Of a DNA stretch of 64,000 bases, positions 1 through 16,121 are shown piece by piece. Numbering within the stretch: position 1 is the stretch's first letter; every line of letters begins with the position of its first letter. Source of the DNA: Phlebotomus papatasi (lineage: Eukaryota > Arthropoda > Insecta > Diptera > Psychodidae); NCBI RefSeq assembly GCF_024763615.1, contig NC_077222.1:68014001-68078000 (forward strand). The letters run 5' to 3'. A model generated the notes under the pieces. It did not search any database. It saw nothing but the letters and a program-made list of their open reading frames with translations, and was not told the DNA's origin. The position numbers and the translations under genes were made by a program.

Positions 1-4482
<4,482 letters not shown>

Positions 4483-5002
4483 AGAAAGAGCGTGCCCTTC
4501 TTCATCTAATCATCTGCCCAGGAATTATGTCGAGTAGGACAGAAAACATTCCACAAAAAAAAAAAAAACGCAAACACATTTTTTCGACTCTTAAAAAAAG
4601 ATTTGCGCAAAGTAAGATGCGCATCTTTTCCTTCTTCTTCATTAACTATTTTTTATACATTTCGATTTACGATAGATGAACATTTATTTATTCGACGAGT
4701 AGTTGGAAAATGTGACGTGTTGCCTTGAATGAATTTTTATGTGATATAAATAACGATAAATTAAGACAATATTTGAGGGAAAAGAAGATTTCTATATAAA
4801 AAGTGGATTATATACTGCTCTCTCTCTTTGAGTACGAGCAGTAAAATGTGTAGAGTAGAGAATTATTGAGGAGAATGTAGGTTATGAAAAAAATAAGATT
4901 TTGGGTTGATGTTGCGCAGTTTGAAGATTAAAATTGAATATTGAATGGGTTTTATGTCTGATGCTGTAAAACCTTAATTTTTAGACTGACAAATGTAGAT
5001 TA

Positions 5003-5225
5003 GGGAAAAGCGCGCTACCTTCGGACTCGGACGACTCAAGCTTCGGACAATTCATTTTTTCTCTATGTTCCTTTTGGATTTCACCCTTACCTCTTTCCTG
5101 AAAATTTGAGGTATTGGACTACCTATTAAAATATATTATATATAATGAATCAAATTCATTTATAACACATTGAAAAAAATTATTTGTACGCAGCATAAAT
5201 CGTCCGAAGATAGTGCGCTTTCCCC
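5003..5225. mobile_element. MITE, GGGGAAAGCGCGCTACCTTCGG family, copy 1
   Basis: A 223-bp element flanked by TA. Its left end reads GGGAAAAGCGCGCTACCTTC and its right end GTGCGCTTTCCCC. A second copy is at 31342-31563. The interior palindromic ATATTATATATAAT stretch is AT-rich. It is non-coding. Confidence 0.8.
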
Positions 5226-6618
5226 TACTCCATTTATTGATTGCTATTGCTCAAATCAGGAAAATGTCTGAGGAGTTGCAGTTCCTGAACTTTTTTATTT
5301 CAATATATACAAATTATAATATTGTATTCATTTATATTCTTATTTTCATGCTGACTCATTGGTACGATTGGTACCATTTTGTATCTATAGACGCAAAATA
5401 ATTTTCATTTCTTTTTGGTACTAAAGTGATCATAGCCCTGGTTCTTCAGAACATATTTAGAGTTTCATAATAAGAAAATGAAAGGTCTTTGAAGAGTCTA
5501 CAACTCTCTAGTACTAGTGAAACTTGTTTGACATTCCCAATTGCAGATTTTCTTATTTAGAGAAACTTAGGGAATTATTCCCTAGAGTGGGGTCTCTTAT
5601 AAAAAGTTTATGACTAATCCATTATAATTACTCTATTTTTTGACGATAAATAATTTATTTTAAAAGATTCTGACTGCAAGAAAATTGAAATTAATGACAC
5701 GAATTAATACGTTCTTTCGTTTAACTTTCTTTTTTTTAAATCAGTAACTTTATGCTGTTAATATAACTTAAAAGTATTTTTGCGGACCAAATTTATTAGT
5801 GAAAATTCATCAATGCAAATAGTTTAAGCCTCAAAATAGCACACGTGATCAATTAAGGAGCAATTCATCTTAAAATTTTAATGTGAAATTTCGACGAACG
5901 GAACGGACGTACGAATTAAAAATCTGTCCCAGTTTTTATTTAAAGCAATTTTTCTAATTTTTCTTAATAATCAGTACTAGCTTCTCGGGAGATGCTCAGA
6001 CTTTTGTAATTGGTTACCTACTAATTAAATCACTTCACACATTTTTTTTAATTGATAACTCGTTGTCAAATAGATGTACAATCGTGTTGGACCCATCAAA
6101 AAATCAAGAATGATATAGGGGAAACTGGGGCATCACCAAACACGGGGTAGCACCAATCACTGCAATTTTTTAATCAGATATTCGACTTGAGAAGACAAGA
6201 CCAATAGGAATTTACAGACACTATAGGGATGCTTGTCTACTGAAAAAAAAATGGTTGAGATAGTCCAAATAGTTTAGAAATATTAGATGAGCACATATAT
6301 TCTGTCAGTAGAAAAGGTCAAAAGTTTGGAGCGGTATATCTCAACTCCTGATGAACATAATTCAATGAGTGAACTATTGTTGGAAAGCTTGGCTCATTGG
6401 CTCTTAGAATCTGGGATATGTAATCTGCTATGGGTAAACCATGGTCATCCAGAACCACTTATGTCGAAAAAGACATTTTTTGTAACGTCATTTTTGCCCA
6501 TCCACTGCTGGGAGCAGGAGTGACCCACGATTCTCGCACATGGTCTGTTTGTTAGAGGGACTGAAAGGGTATAATTTATGGAAGGAACTTTTTTTTTGGA
6601 CATCACTCTTTTTTTTAT

Positions 6619-7200
6619 TCATCGACTTTTGCAAGAATTTTGAAATGATAAACGGAAGGGAAAAATTACAGAAATCCTTCTATCCCCTTTTCTGGACAAA
6701 CTGATGAAGATATCGACTTGGAATGTTCTGAGTATCCCTCCATAAGTTGATCCAAGGAATCCAAATGTCACTTCAATTTCATCCCAGCGTCTACCATTCC
6801 CCTCCAGAAACCACTCTTTTTTGAATATATCAAGAACCAGACCATCGATGCATTTCATTTTTGGATATGTTTTAGAGAGTGTCCTAGCGGACATTTCATC
6901 CATACATCTCAAAGACGTCCGACCTCTTCTTACACGTGCAAATAATCTGGTCAGAAGAGCAGAATTTCTTGTGAACAATTTTCTGACCAAAGAGACAAAG
7001 TTAGCGACTTTTATTGTTCTGAGTACCCCCCAAAAGTCAACCTAACGAATCGAAACAACACATGCATTTGCCTTTCATCCCACTCCTTCTCCTCCAGAAA
7101 CCACTCTTTTGGGAATATTTCAAGAAATAAACCATCGGTCCTTTCCATTTTTGGATATGTTTTTGACATGGCTAAGGCGGACATTTCGTCCTCAGACACC
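6619..7200. repeat. Dispersed repeat, two direct copies
   Basis: Two similar units (about 6780-6910 and 7070-7195) both carry TCCAGAAACCACTCTTTT, then ATTTTTGGATATGTTTT, then GCGGACATTTC. The same GGATATGTTTT / GCGAACATTTCG pattern recurs near 1745, 10797, 33170, 41100, 42880 and 45335, so this is a family scattered over the window. Only relics of reading frames are present. Confidence 0.5.
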
Positions 7201-8662
7201 AATATTATCCAAAAATTTTTTCTTTGATATTTTGAATTTTCTTATTTAAAAATCTTGTGCTCTTGATCGAAATTCCCACTGCGTCTATTTTGGTCTGTAT
7301 TATACGAATAAAATGCGATATTTTTTGTATAAAAAAAGCTAAGGATTTTGAAAAAAAATATTTTTGGAATAAAATCAATCTATATTAGTGTCTTCGTCTT
7401 TTGGTTAAAGAAGAAAACATATTTTTATAGAAAATGTAATTCTCATCGACTATAAGAGATTTAGAGGTACTGTCTCTATTTAGATTTGTACACTATATAT
7501 ATTTTTTATAAATCGGATTCCAATTTTCAGAAAATATGATAAAAATTGCTCACAAAAACTCAATTTATTGTTAATTTCGTATAAATCTCAAACTTACCGT
7601 CAACATCAACCCAATTAAATTGTAATAACATCTTGACTTTCTTTTTAAAATGATTTCTCTCTAAATAATTTTGAAGGAAAAAAATATACTTTTTACTCTT
7701 ATGATTAGGGTTAATGTTAAGTAGGAGAGAGATGTTAGGTGATAGTAATGTGAGAATTGTAATGAGAGAGAAAAATGGGAATTAGGCTATAAATTGGTAA
7801 TTTAAAAGACAAATATCATGTGAAAAAATCCAACTGTACAAAAGATTTTGGTACTGATTGATATCTTTACGTCAGTATTTTTTTTAATTACTTCAAACAA
7901 TTCGCCAGTCTCTGACTTTTTCAAACCTGAAACCTTTTGCCATTGAATCAGTTTTAATGGTTGATGGTAGGATTTTTTTTAAAAGGGTTTTCAGGGAGAA
8001 AAGTCTTTTTGTTTAAACTGCGAATTTATTAAATAATTTAATTGTAATTAATCCGAGAGCTAAAATGAGAAAAGCTTTTCTAGTTAATTCATTAAAAAGG
8101 AAGATTGAGAATAGAACGGCATGTTTATTGATTTTCTTTTTATTAAAATATTCTATAAATAAATAAAGAAAAAAATACTCTGGGAAAATGTATAAAAAAA
8201 AACAACCGTCCTTTTGAGAAAAGAATAATTTTAAAGAAAAAAAAATTGTTGCAATATAATTGACTCACAAATCTAAAATGTTGCCTTAAGAAAGTGCCGT
8301 CCTTAGAGAAAAAGAAAAGTATCCTTTTGTACTTAATCGTTAACAGTAGATCTTAAATACATTTGTAAATACTTAAGAATGAGACTTTTTGCACCACATT
8401 AGACAACCAGTAATTCTTAAGGAAGAAATCCAATTGGTAAATTTGTTTTGCAAACCACAACCAAAGGGAGAAAAATAGAAAAAAAAGAAAATCTACAATG
8501 AAAGTTCTTTAGCACTCTAAAAATGACTTTATGACCGTGTTCAAGAATGACTGATTCTTAAGCTTAAGCAAACTCTGTAATTTCTCTGTTTTCCCAAATT
8601 GGAAGTTTTATCAAATAAAAGTGGATTTCTTTTGTCAACACAAAACAAACTTAATCACGTTC

Positions 8663-8668
8663 TTTATT
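8663..8668 (-). promoter_or_regulatory. Poly(A) signal for the distal Uck last exon
   Basis: TTTATT on the plus strand reads AATAAA on the minus strand, about 580 bp after the distal stop codon at 9249. Confidence 0.45.
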
Positions 8669-9248
8669 AAAATATATTCCTATCTACAATTTTTTCTCTA
8701 TCTCAGATATATAACAACAATATTTTCTATAAATACATCTTAAATATAGAAAATTCTTTTTGATTTTTTTTTTCCAAAATAATATTCCAAAAAAGTAATT
8801 TTCAAATGAAAAAAAGTATTACAAAATTAATTTGTTTACTTCTCTTCGCCAAATCAAAAAAAAAACACTCAATAGAATCTAACAAGCTGAAGCTTAGTTA
8901 ATAAATATATCTTTGGGGGGAGGGGAGTAAATATAATCAGTTCTCAAAATATTCAAGATAATTTTTTGGTGAATAATAAATTCAAAAAGATAACTTGTGA
9001 GTAAAATAATATATAATTTTACTTTATAGCCAATTGCGACTAGAAATTGGTGATTAAAAAGTCTTAAAGAGAGCGCGCGCAAAAACTTATTAAAATCCAA
9101 ATGATAAATTCTGCGATATTATTGCTCTAAATTACCTTTTGTTCTTTTTTTGGTGCTGAAATATCAAACATTTGGTCAGAATCTTTCTCACGTGATTAGG
9201 CATTTTTTTCGAAACGATTTGTACATATCAGTTCCTTCCGCGAACAAT

Positions 9249-9391
9249 TCAATGGAGCCTCTGGAGGGGTGATATGTTGTCTGGCTTCTTAGGTTTTGCA
9301 GCGGCAGATGAAAGATTGAAGTCTTGACTCCTGCCGGAAGAGCGATTGTTGAGGAATTCCCGAATATGCTCAACGATCAGTTCAATAGCGA
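9249..9391 (-). CDS. Uck: Uck distal alternative last coding exon
   Basis: The acceptor GTTTTGCAG opens [18 protein letters not shown], then a Ser/Ala/Lys-rich tail ending ISPLQRLH and TGA. It is homologous to the proximal exon over its first dozen residues and then diverges, as expected for duplicated, mutually exclusive terminal exons. It lies 3.2 kb beyond the proximal one. Confidence 0.82.
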
Positions 9392-12300
9392 CTGCAAAAC
9401 ACATTTAAATCAATTAACAAAAATACCATAATAATTGTCCAAAAAACGACAAAATATTCTCTTTAAATAATTTTTTATTCACATTCAGTGAGTAATATTT
9501 TATGGTAAGATACAGAAAATGGAAAAAAATGATTTTTTTGTAGATTTCAGTATTCAAGAAGAAATGATTTGTAAAAATAATTTTAAAATTTGGTTTTTTT
9601 ACTGGTTCGGAAGTGGTTTTGTTTACAAATCCGTATTATGTTTTAATAACTTAATTGTTAATTTCATAAAATTAAATTAATATGAATGTTTTACTAATGA
9701 GAAAGAAGAAAAAATATACTAATAGGGGGAAGTGAGGCACTTTTGAATTGGGGCAGTTTCAAAATTGAATTATTTCTCCTATTTTTAAATGGAACTGAAC
9801 TTTATCGTGATATTATTTAGCTCCATAATTTTTTTCGATCAAAAACTTTCATAAAGTCAAAATTCACATCCCTTTCTTAAAGCCTCTCCATACGTCTATC
9901 CCACTCTTTCGCACTCTTCTTCTTCTTTTTAACATCACACTAAATTAAATTTAGTTCAGTTCAGTTTTGAGGCCGAAAGCGTGAGAGAGACCTATGCAAT
10001 TCTTTTGAGAGAGAAAGAGAAGTGAATTTTGATTTCATGAAATTATACCGAGCTAAAAGGTGTTCCGAAGGCATCACTGTTTATTTGTTTTTCCAATTTC
10101 TGTCTTACTAAAACTATTAACTGTTTCCGGATTGTAGCATATCGTCGGTTGCATCGACCGTTGTCAAAGGGCGGTGCCAGCATTTAAGTAAATAAGGGCC
10201 AAATTGAATGATAAATTTGGGGATACCCCAAAGAAACGTTTTTCGAAAACAAAAAACAAGATTTTTTTTTCGAAAAATCACGAAAACCTCATTCTAATCC
10301 AATATTTATGTGTTTGCCTTAATGAAAAACATTAACAATAAATTTTTTTACTAAGATTTTTAGGAAATAATCTACTTAGGAACAGTTGTTCAAGGAAATT
10401 CTGTTCTTTAGTCTATTTCTGCACGGATTTTAACGATTTTGATAGATTTAGACAAAATGTACAAAAACGTTTTTTGACTAAAAACATGAATAATCAGCAT
10501 AAGTTCTATTCAAATCCTATTTTTAGGATTTTAAATGGTTTAGGTGGTTTAGATAGCTGATAAACTTCTTGATTAGTTGTCAGAGAGTGAATAATAGTTT
10601 CCAGTTTTGCTTTTAATGATAAAGAAAATCTTCGATTTTCCTTTGTAAATTTCCTTGGGAAGACTTCAATAAGCCGTCTGTTTAAAATTCATCATAAATA
10701 AAAAAAACAATATCCCTAGACGTTTTTCCCCTATTGCCCTCCCCACCTCTAAAAACCATTTTTTTCGGTTTTTCTCAAAATTTGCCCAAGCTTTTTCAAT
10801 GATTTTTGGATATTTAGAGCTAGTCCAGGCGAACATTTCGCCCAGACATACCTATGACCAGAAAATTCGCCATTTTGAATTATTGAATGTCAAAGGTCAA
10901 CCACTTTGGAAGGCTCATTTTTCACCCGATTTAGTTAAATTTGAATTTTTTGGAATGGTATTGAAATTTCTAACCCGGCTGCTAACGATGTTAAGTACCG
11001 ATTTTTTTTATTTTCAAATGCTTTTGTGATTTATGAATCAATTTGATCTTTGGTAGATCAGTAATACCAAAAGATTATGCAAAAAAACTACACGGTGAGC
11101 TCTATCTCATGAGTTCGAGCATTCAGTAATGCTGGGACGCTTTGGCATCTCTTTAAATTGAACTGAACCTTGATATGATACTATAATTTAACTTTACAAA
11201 CTGCTAAGCTAAATTACATTAAGATATAGCTCAGTTCTTTTTAAAAATAGGTGAAAAAATCTAATTTTCTAAAGCGCCCCAATTCAAAGGTACCCCACTT
11301 TCCCCTACACATCATTCTCCATATAATTTCATTCCTTTTAAGATTTTGAAGAACATTCGGGATTTTGGCCCTTTCGGGATTTTAGCGGCCTCCGGTATAA
11401 TTTATCCCATAGTTCAAGTTATTTCCCACTTAATTTTTTTCTAATACCGTGTCCAAAAATCAGGTCCCAACGACTGAATTTTTAAATTAAAATTTCAGAG
11501 AATATTTTTAATGTTGCACTTTTATATGTTTAAGAGCTTGAATTAAAAACATTTTTTATAAATGTTGAAAAAGAATGAGAGAAAATATTCTTTTTTTTAG
11601 TCTATTTGACACACGTAACCCATTAAAAGAGAACTTTAAATAGAATATAAATAAGAACATACTCTGAAAAAAATGTTTTGTTAAAGGAACAAATGGATTT
11701 TGTTGAAATTTTGTCAAAAGGATGTTATTTACCAATTTGACAAAACTTTTTCTTGCATTTTATATGGAAAAACACCCTTTTCACAAACTTTTAACAAGAT
11801 CCAGTTGGTCGCCGATTTGACAAAACTTTTCCATATTCTGTATGGAAGAACATCCTTTTTACAAACTTGTCTTGTTAATTTGACAAAACATTTTTTTTCA
11901 GAGTAGGACAATCCTCATTAGTTTTCACATTTAAAGGGAAAAAAATAGAAAATCACTGATTGAATTAATTTTACAACATTTTTTTCTCAGTATTTTTAAG
12001 TAAACTTCTTACAGATCATTTCTTCCAGAAAAAAATTTCAGTACAAGTAGAAAAAAATAAATAAATCGGGAATGATATAATTTGAGAGTTATCAGAACAA
12101 ATTTCGCCCTGTTTTTTCTTTGTTTTATTTCAATAAATTGTGCAAATACGTTTTTTTTTCGTGTATACAAGAACGCCTAAAAATTTACCCTTGATACACT
12201 GACGATCGGTATTTTCTACAGCAAATAAATCAATGCTCTGACTACCATAAAAAAAAGAAAGAAAATAATTAAATGAGAAACAAGAATAAAACGCATATCA

Positions 12301-14033
12301 TAAAATGTCCAAAAGACAAATCTTACAAGAACTTTTTTTTTTCTTATTAGTTAAAATGCTAAAAACACAATGTTCTTTAATAAAAAATAAAAAAAAAAAA
12401 ACATTAAACTACAGATACTTTTTTGGTGATTTTACAGCAAATTTTGCGTGACTAATTATTACAGAGCATTTTCAACTACATTTCACTTATTTGATATACA
12501 ATTGGTAAAAACTAAAAAAAAAATGATATTTATAGTAAAAGCCACCTCTAAAGGGAGGTTTATACATTTTCTTTAAGTAGTAAACTAAGTGTATAACGCT
12601 TGGTTAAGTTAGTAAATCTAATCGATATTAGTGCTCTCGATCACGCCGTTGCATGGGGAAAAGAGGCGGCAGATTGGCTGTGGAGCCTCCGGAACGAAGC
12701 AATTCGCCGATGTGTAGCACAATAAGGTCTATTGCCACTGTAAAAACACAAGCAGATTGTCCATGCTAATTTTCTCGGTTTATTTTGGTTAAATTAACCT
12801 GACTTAAGAACTAAAAAAATAAATTTTTAAATTGGTTTTTTTTTTCAAGGAAGCTCTATGCAAATTTTTCGCCATTTCTTCTCAGAAGCAAAGATCTGAG
12901 AAAAAATAGCTTTTTGGCTCAGTAAAGCAAAATATTTCTTTGCATTTGAGCTGGAAAAATGAATTGGTGATAAAGTATGTAAATATTTGCAATATATACG
13001 CTCAAAACAAGGCGAATTTTTGTGGGAGAAACACGGAGATAAGAAATCAACTGATAACTCTCAAATTCAAATAAAATTTGTTCTGTGTTGGGAAGCTTCT
13101 TGATTTTCTTGCACTCTTAAACATAGAGACACACACCTGTGTTGTCAGCTCCTCGTGGAATGATAACATCGGCGAATTTTTTTGTCTGCAACAAAAAAAA
13201 GGAAGAAAATTAGTCTTTAGCAGAACAGTCAAAAAAACTCGAAAACTAGAATTCACCGGTGAGCAAAATTCCTCAAAGGCGGGCTTCACGTAGTTCAGAT
13301 AGTAGTTGAGCACTTGATCCAGATCTCTGCCCCATTCATTGACATCCCGTGGTACCCTACGAGCCAGTCGAGTGTCCGAATCCGTATCCACAAATAACTT
13401 CATGTGGAATAAATCTCGAATTTCTGGGAAGTAGAAGGTCAGAATGCCCTCAAACATCACCACGTCCACGGGATAGATGGTGATGAGTCGTTCCGGACGA
13501 AGGGAATTTGAGCGGTAGTCATACGATGGAATTTCCACCTTCTTTCCGGCCAAAATGTCTTGCAGTGTCTTCAGCATGAGATCCTCATTGAAGGCATCAG
13601 GATGATCAAAATTGTACACACCCCTCTCGGCTTTGGCCTTTTCAGCTGCAGTCAATTCGCGGTAGAAACTGTCCTGACTTATGCACACAACCTGCCGGAC
13701 AGGAAAGAAGTCTGTCAGAGTTTCTCCCTAACCTCACACTTTGACCTCAGGACATTTTTTCTTCCAGTTTTCTCACCTGTCTCTGTGTGTGATCCATATC
13801 AGCTTGCCCCAGTTGCTCCATAATCCTCTTACATACCGTTGACTGTCCGGAAAAATAATAAATATTAGCATTTTTCACCGATTTTTCTGCACAAATCACA
13901 ATCCTTGGTAATTCACCTTTCCTGATGCCGTTCCACCAGCCACCCCAATCAAAAAGGGCTGTTTCACTTCACCATTAACCATTCCACTGGGTTTCACACC
14001 ATTCACTCCAAAATGACCGGATCTATCACTCAT
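9249..14033 (-). CDS. Uck: Uridine-cytidine kinase (UCK1/UCK2 type), two alternative last exons
   Basis: The enzyme phosphorylates uridine and cytidine in the cytosolic pyrimidine salvage pathway. Shared exons on the minus strand are 14033-13917, 13842-13777, 13691-13257 and 13185-13137. They then join either 12737-12628 (about 258 aa) or 9391-9249 (about 269 aa); human UCK2 has 261. Residues 30-40 give the Walker A motif [17 protein letters not shown] (about 66-71) contains the catalytic Asp. [20 protein letters not shown] and [15 protein letters not shown] are further family signatures. All phases match, including the split Val codon G|TN at the alternative join. The start ATG opens [17 protein letters not shown], a normal length for the family's N terminus. 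The 5' end abuts a transposon cluster at 14168. Confidence 0.95.
9725..11305. mobile_element. 1.58-kb TA-flanked element with GGGG(A)AAGTG termini, between the Uck last exons
   Basis: The left end is GGGGGAAGTGAGGCAC followed by TTTGAATTGGGGC. The right end is GCCCCAATTCAAAGG then ACCCCACTTTCCCC, its imperfect inverse, with TA on both sides. The interior holds a foldback (about 9830-10066) and a copy of the dispersed GGATATTTAGAG/CGAACATTTCG repeat (10797-11150). No transposase was recognised. Confidence 0.65.
9830..10066. repeat. Foldback repeat, copy 1
   Basis: The sequence runs from AAGTCAAAATTCACATCCCTTTCTT to its rough inverse AGAGAAGTGAATTTTGATTTCATGAAA. The same arrangement recurs at 61140-61480 and 61600-61825. 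The arms also share TCTATCCCACTCTTTCGCA and its inverse. Confidence 0.55.
11662..11903. mobile_element. MITE with CTCTGAAAAAAATGTTTTGT termini
   Basis: This 242-bp element has TA on both sides. The left end is CTCTGAAAAAAATGTTTTGT and the right end is ACAAAACATTTTTTTTCAGAG. Internal copies of AATTTGACAAAACTTTT are present in direct and inverted orientation. Confidence 0.7.
12124..12129 (-). promoter_or_regulatory. Possible poly(A) signal for the proximal Uck last exon
   Basis: TTTATT on the plus strand, about 500 bp past the proximal stop codon. Confidence 0.35.
12628..12737 (-). CDS. Uck: Uck proximal alternative last coding exon
   Basis: The acceptor TTTTTACAG opens [18 protein letters not shown] and closes with RRDREH and a TAA stop. 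It splices in the same phase as the distal exon. VAIDLIVxHI is the normal UCK helix after PRGADN. A plus-strand TTTATT at 12124-12129 is a possible AATAAA signal for this end. Confidence 0.85.
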
Positions 14034-14167
14034 TTTCTCTGTTTTTCTCACGATGAAAAAATTCTTCCAAAGTTATTGCGATTTTCGAGTGGGTTGCCAG
14101 CTGCGAGGGAATTGCCAATCAGGGAAATTTTTTTTAAATATCCGTATAACAGTTCAAATCATGAGAT

Positions 14168-14578
14168 TTAACTGTCTTACGGCATTATCACACTTGCACA
14201 TTAAAATTTTAATATGATTCACATTAATTGTCGCTTGTGAGCATCCAAATATGTTATATTTGTGTAATATTTGGGGTTTTTCTATTTATTGATAAAGAAG
14301 TGGACTTGGCTTGCAAAAATAAGTTTAAATTTACCTAAAGCATAAATATTTTTCACATTAAAAAATTAAAGAGAAAATCGCATTAATTTTTCGTATTAAT
14401 GCTATAAATCAATTTATATCAAATTTTGCGGGCCAAGTCTACCTTTTTATCAACAAATAGATCAAATTTTGAATATAAAATGATTCAAACACACAAAATA
14501 CACATTTGGACTCTCACCAGTGACAATTAATATGAATCATATTAAAATTTTAATGTGCAAGTGTGATAACACAGTTAA
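14168..14578 (+). mobile_element. TTAA-flanked MITE (TTATCACACTTGCACATT family), copy 1
   Basis: About 410 bp bounded by TTAA at both ends (TTAACTGT ... ACAGTTAA). Long inverted arms carry TTATCACACTTGCACATT and AAAATTTTAATATGATTCAC. A second copy lies inverted at 22202-22618. TTAA target choice is characteristic of piggyBac-type transposition. It lies directly upstream of Uck and shares its right TTAA with the next element. Confidence 0.8.
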
Positions 14579-15958
14579 GCTGTCTACACATTAGGCAAAT
14601 TATTGCAATAATAGCATTTCAAAGTGACATTGAAATAAAACTTCAATATTGAAGCGAATATTGAAACCAATATTTCAATATTTGCCTACACACTAAGCAA
14701 ATTGACTTCAATATTAAAATTTCAATATTACAACTTATTAAAATACCATTTAGGTCAGAGATTCAGTTCCTTTCAAACATAGAAAAACTCTTGGAATTAG
14801 CATGTTTATGAACAGAAAGACATCTCCAAATTATCATCGTAGATAGAACCAAAGATTCTGCTCTATATCCTGCCCAATTCTTCCCAGAAACCCATCTTTG
14901 TCAGGACTTCTCCCCTACTTCCTCTAGAAAATTTCAGATCTTCTGGGATTTTGTTGTATCTTTTGTGAAGTACGCCCGGAATACTCATGTTGGTCAGAAG
15001 ATTTCTACTGGTTCCTCCGGGAAATCACAGATCTTCTGAGATTTTCTTCTGTATTTTGTCAATAACACCCAAAATAGCCACGTTTGTCAGAAGATTTCTC
15101 CTGGTTTCTCCAGCAAGTCACAGATCTTCTGAGATATTCTGTGATTTCCTGAAGGAACCAGGAGAAACATTCTGACCAATTTGGGTATTTTGGGTGTTCT
15201 TGACAAAATACAAAAGAAAGTCCCAGAAGATCTGTGATATCCTGGAGGAACTAGGAGAAATATCGTCGGTTGCGGCTACCTCTGTCGTATCTGCATTTGT
15301 TTTGTATCTGCATTCGGAGCAACTACAATACAGACGTCCCCTCTTGCGTGAAATGCTGACACAAAAGAAATGCAGATACGACAGAGGTAGCCGCAACCGA
15401 CGATATTCTGACCAATTTGGGTATTCTGGGTGTATTCGACCAAGTGCACAACAAAATTCCAGAGGAACTGTGATTTCCTGCAGTAAGCATGTAAGAAGTT
15501 CTAACCAAGCTGGGTTCTTGGGAAGATTTGACAAAATGTACAGCGAAATCCCGAGAATCTGGGATTTTCTGGAGGAATCAGGGATAATGTGTCCTGACTT
15601 GGATTTTTATCTTGGATGTGTTTTCATTCATGAACAAGAAAATCCAAGCAGTTCTGTCATGAACGAAGTAGATTTCTGACCAATAAAAAATATTGCAGAA
15701 AATATTAAATCAATTTGATATTTAGAGTTTCTTTGAAATTTTATTTCAATGTGACTTTGAAAATTTTTATTGACATTATTTGGCCTAGTGTGTAGCCATT
15801 CAAAATAATGAAATAAATTATTGAAAAAACTGGACAATTTTCTTCAATATTGAAACTTATGTCAATAAATCTTTGCAATGTTGAGGCAATCCTTGTCAAT
15901 ATTGGATATTGAAAAGGAATATTGCAATAAGTTTTGTCTAGTGTATAGCCAGCTTTAA
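14575..15958. mobile_element. Foldback element of 1.38 kb with a 39-bp inner hairpin
   Basis: The outer arms read GCTGTCTACACATTAGGCAAA on the left and, inverted, GTCTAGTGTATAGCCAGC on the right, next to TTAA. The AATATTGAAAT-rich zones mirror each other. Inside, units with AGATTTCTCCTGGTTTCTCC and CACAGATCTTCTGAGAT repeat in one orientation (14930-15130) and then in the other (15130-15260). At the centre, 15262-15300 and 15368-15408 are near-perfect inverse copies. Reading frames here (for example 15118-15534) are by-products of the repeats. Confidence 0.7.
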
Positions 15959-16084
15959 ACCGAATAATGATTTTTTGAATGAATCTTGAATTTACATAAT
16001 GAATGAATCTAAAGCTAATAATGTATCTCAGATCAGATATAAAAAATCAATTAATGTAAATTTTAACAGACAAGTTGAGTATTC

Positions 16085-16090
16085 TTTATT
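16085..16090 (-). promoter_or_regulatory. Poly(A) signal of the SLC46-like gene
   Basis: TTTATT on the plus strand (AATAAA on the minus strand), 32 bp past the stop codon. Confidence 0.6.
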
Positions 16091-16121
16091 GAAAAAATAT
16101 ATAAAGTGTGCGATTTAAAGC

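Larger units (their letters stand above)
4483..9248. other. Convergent intergenic region between crb and Uck
   Basis: This is AT-rich DNA between two converging genes and presumably holds both 3' UTRs. It contains one complete MITE (5003-5225), a one-ended GGGGAAACTGGGG terminus near 6118, and a dispersed repeat pair at 6619-7200. The remainder (about 7200-9100) is A/T-rich sequence with no recognisable gene. Confidence 0.6.

Noticed and set aside
6821..7045. 74-aa frame containing IYVLESVLADISS-like sequence
   Set aside because: It coincides with a dispersed repeat whose other copies do not keep the frame.
11105..11150. tRNA-like B box (GAGTTCGAGCAT) in a dispersed repeat
   Set aside because: No A box or cloverleaf; the motif recurs as part of a longer repeat at 33745 and 45670.
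15118..15679. 138-aa and 161-aa overlapping frames on opposite strands
   Set aside because: They lie in a foldback element; the open frames follow from inverted repeats, with no codon or family signal.
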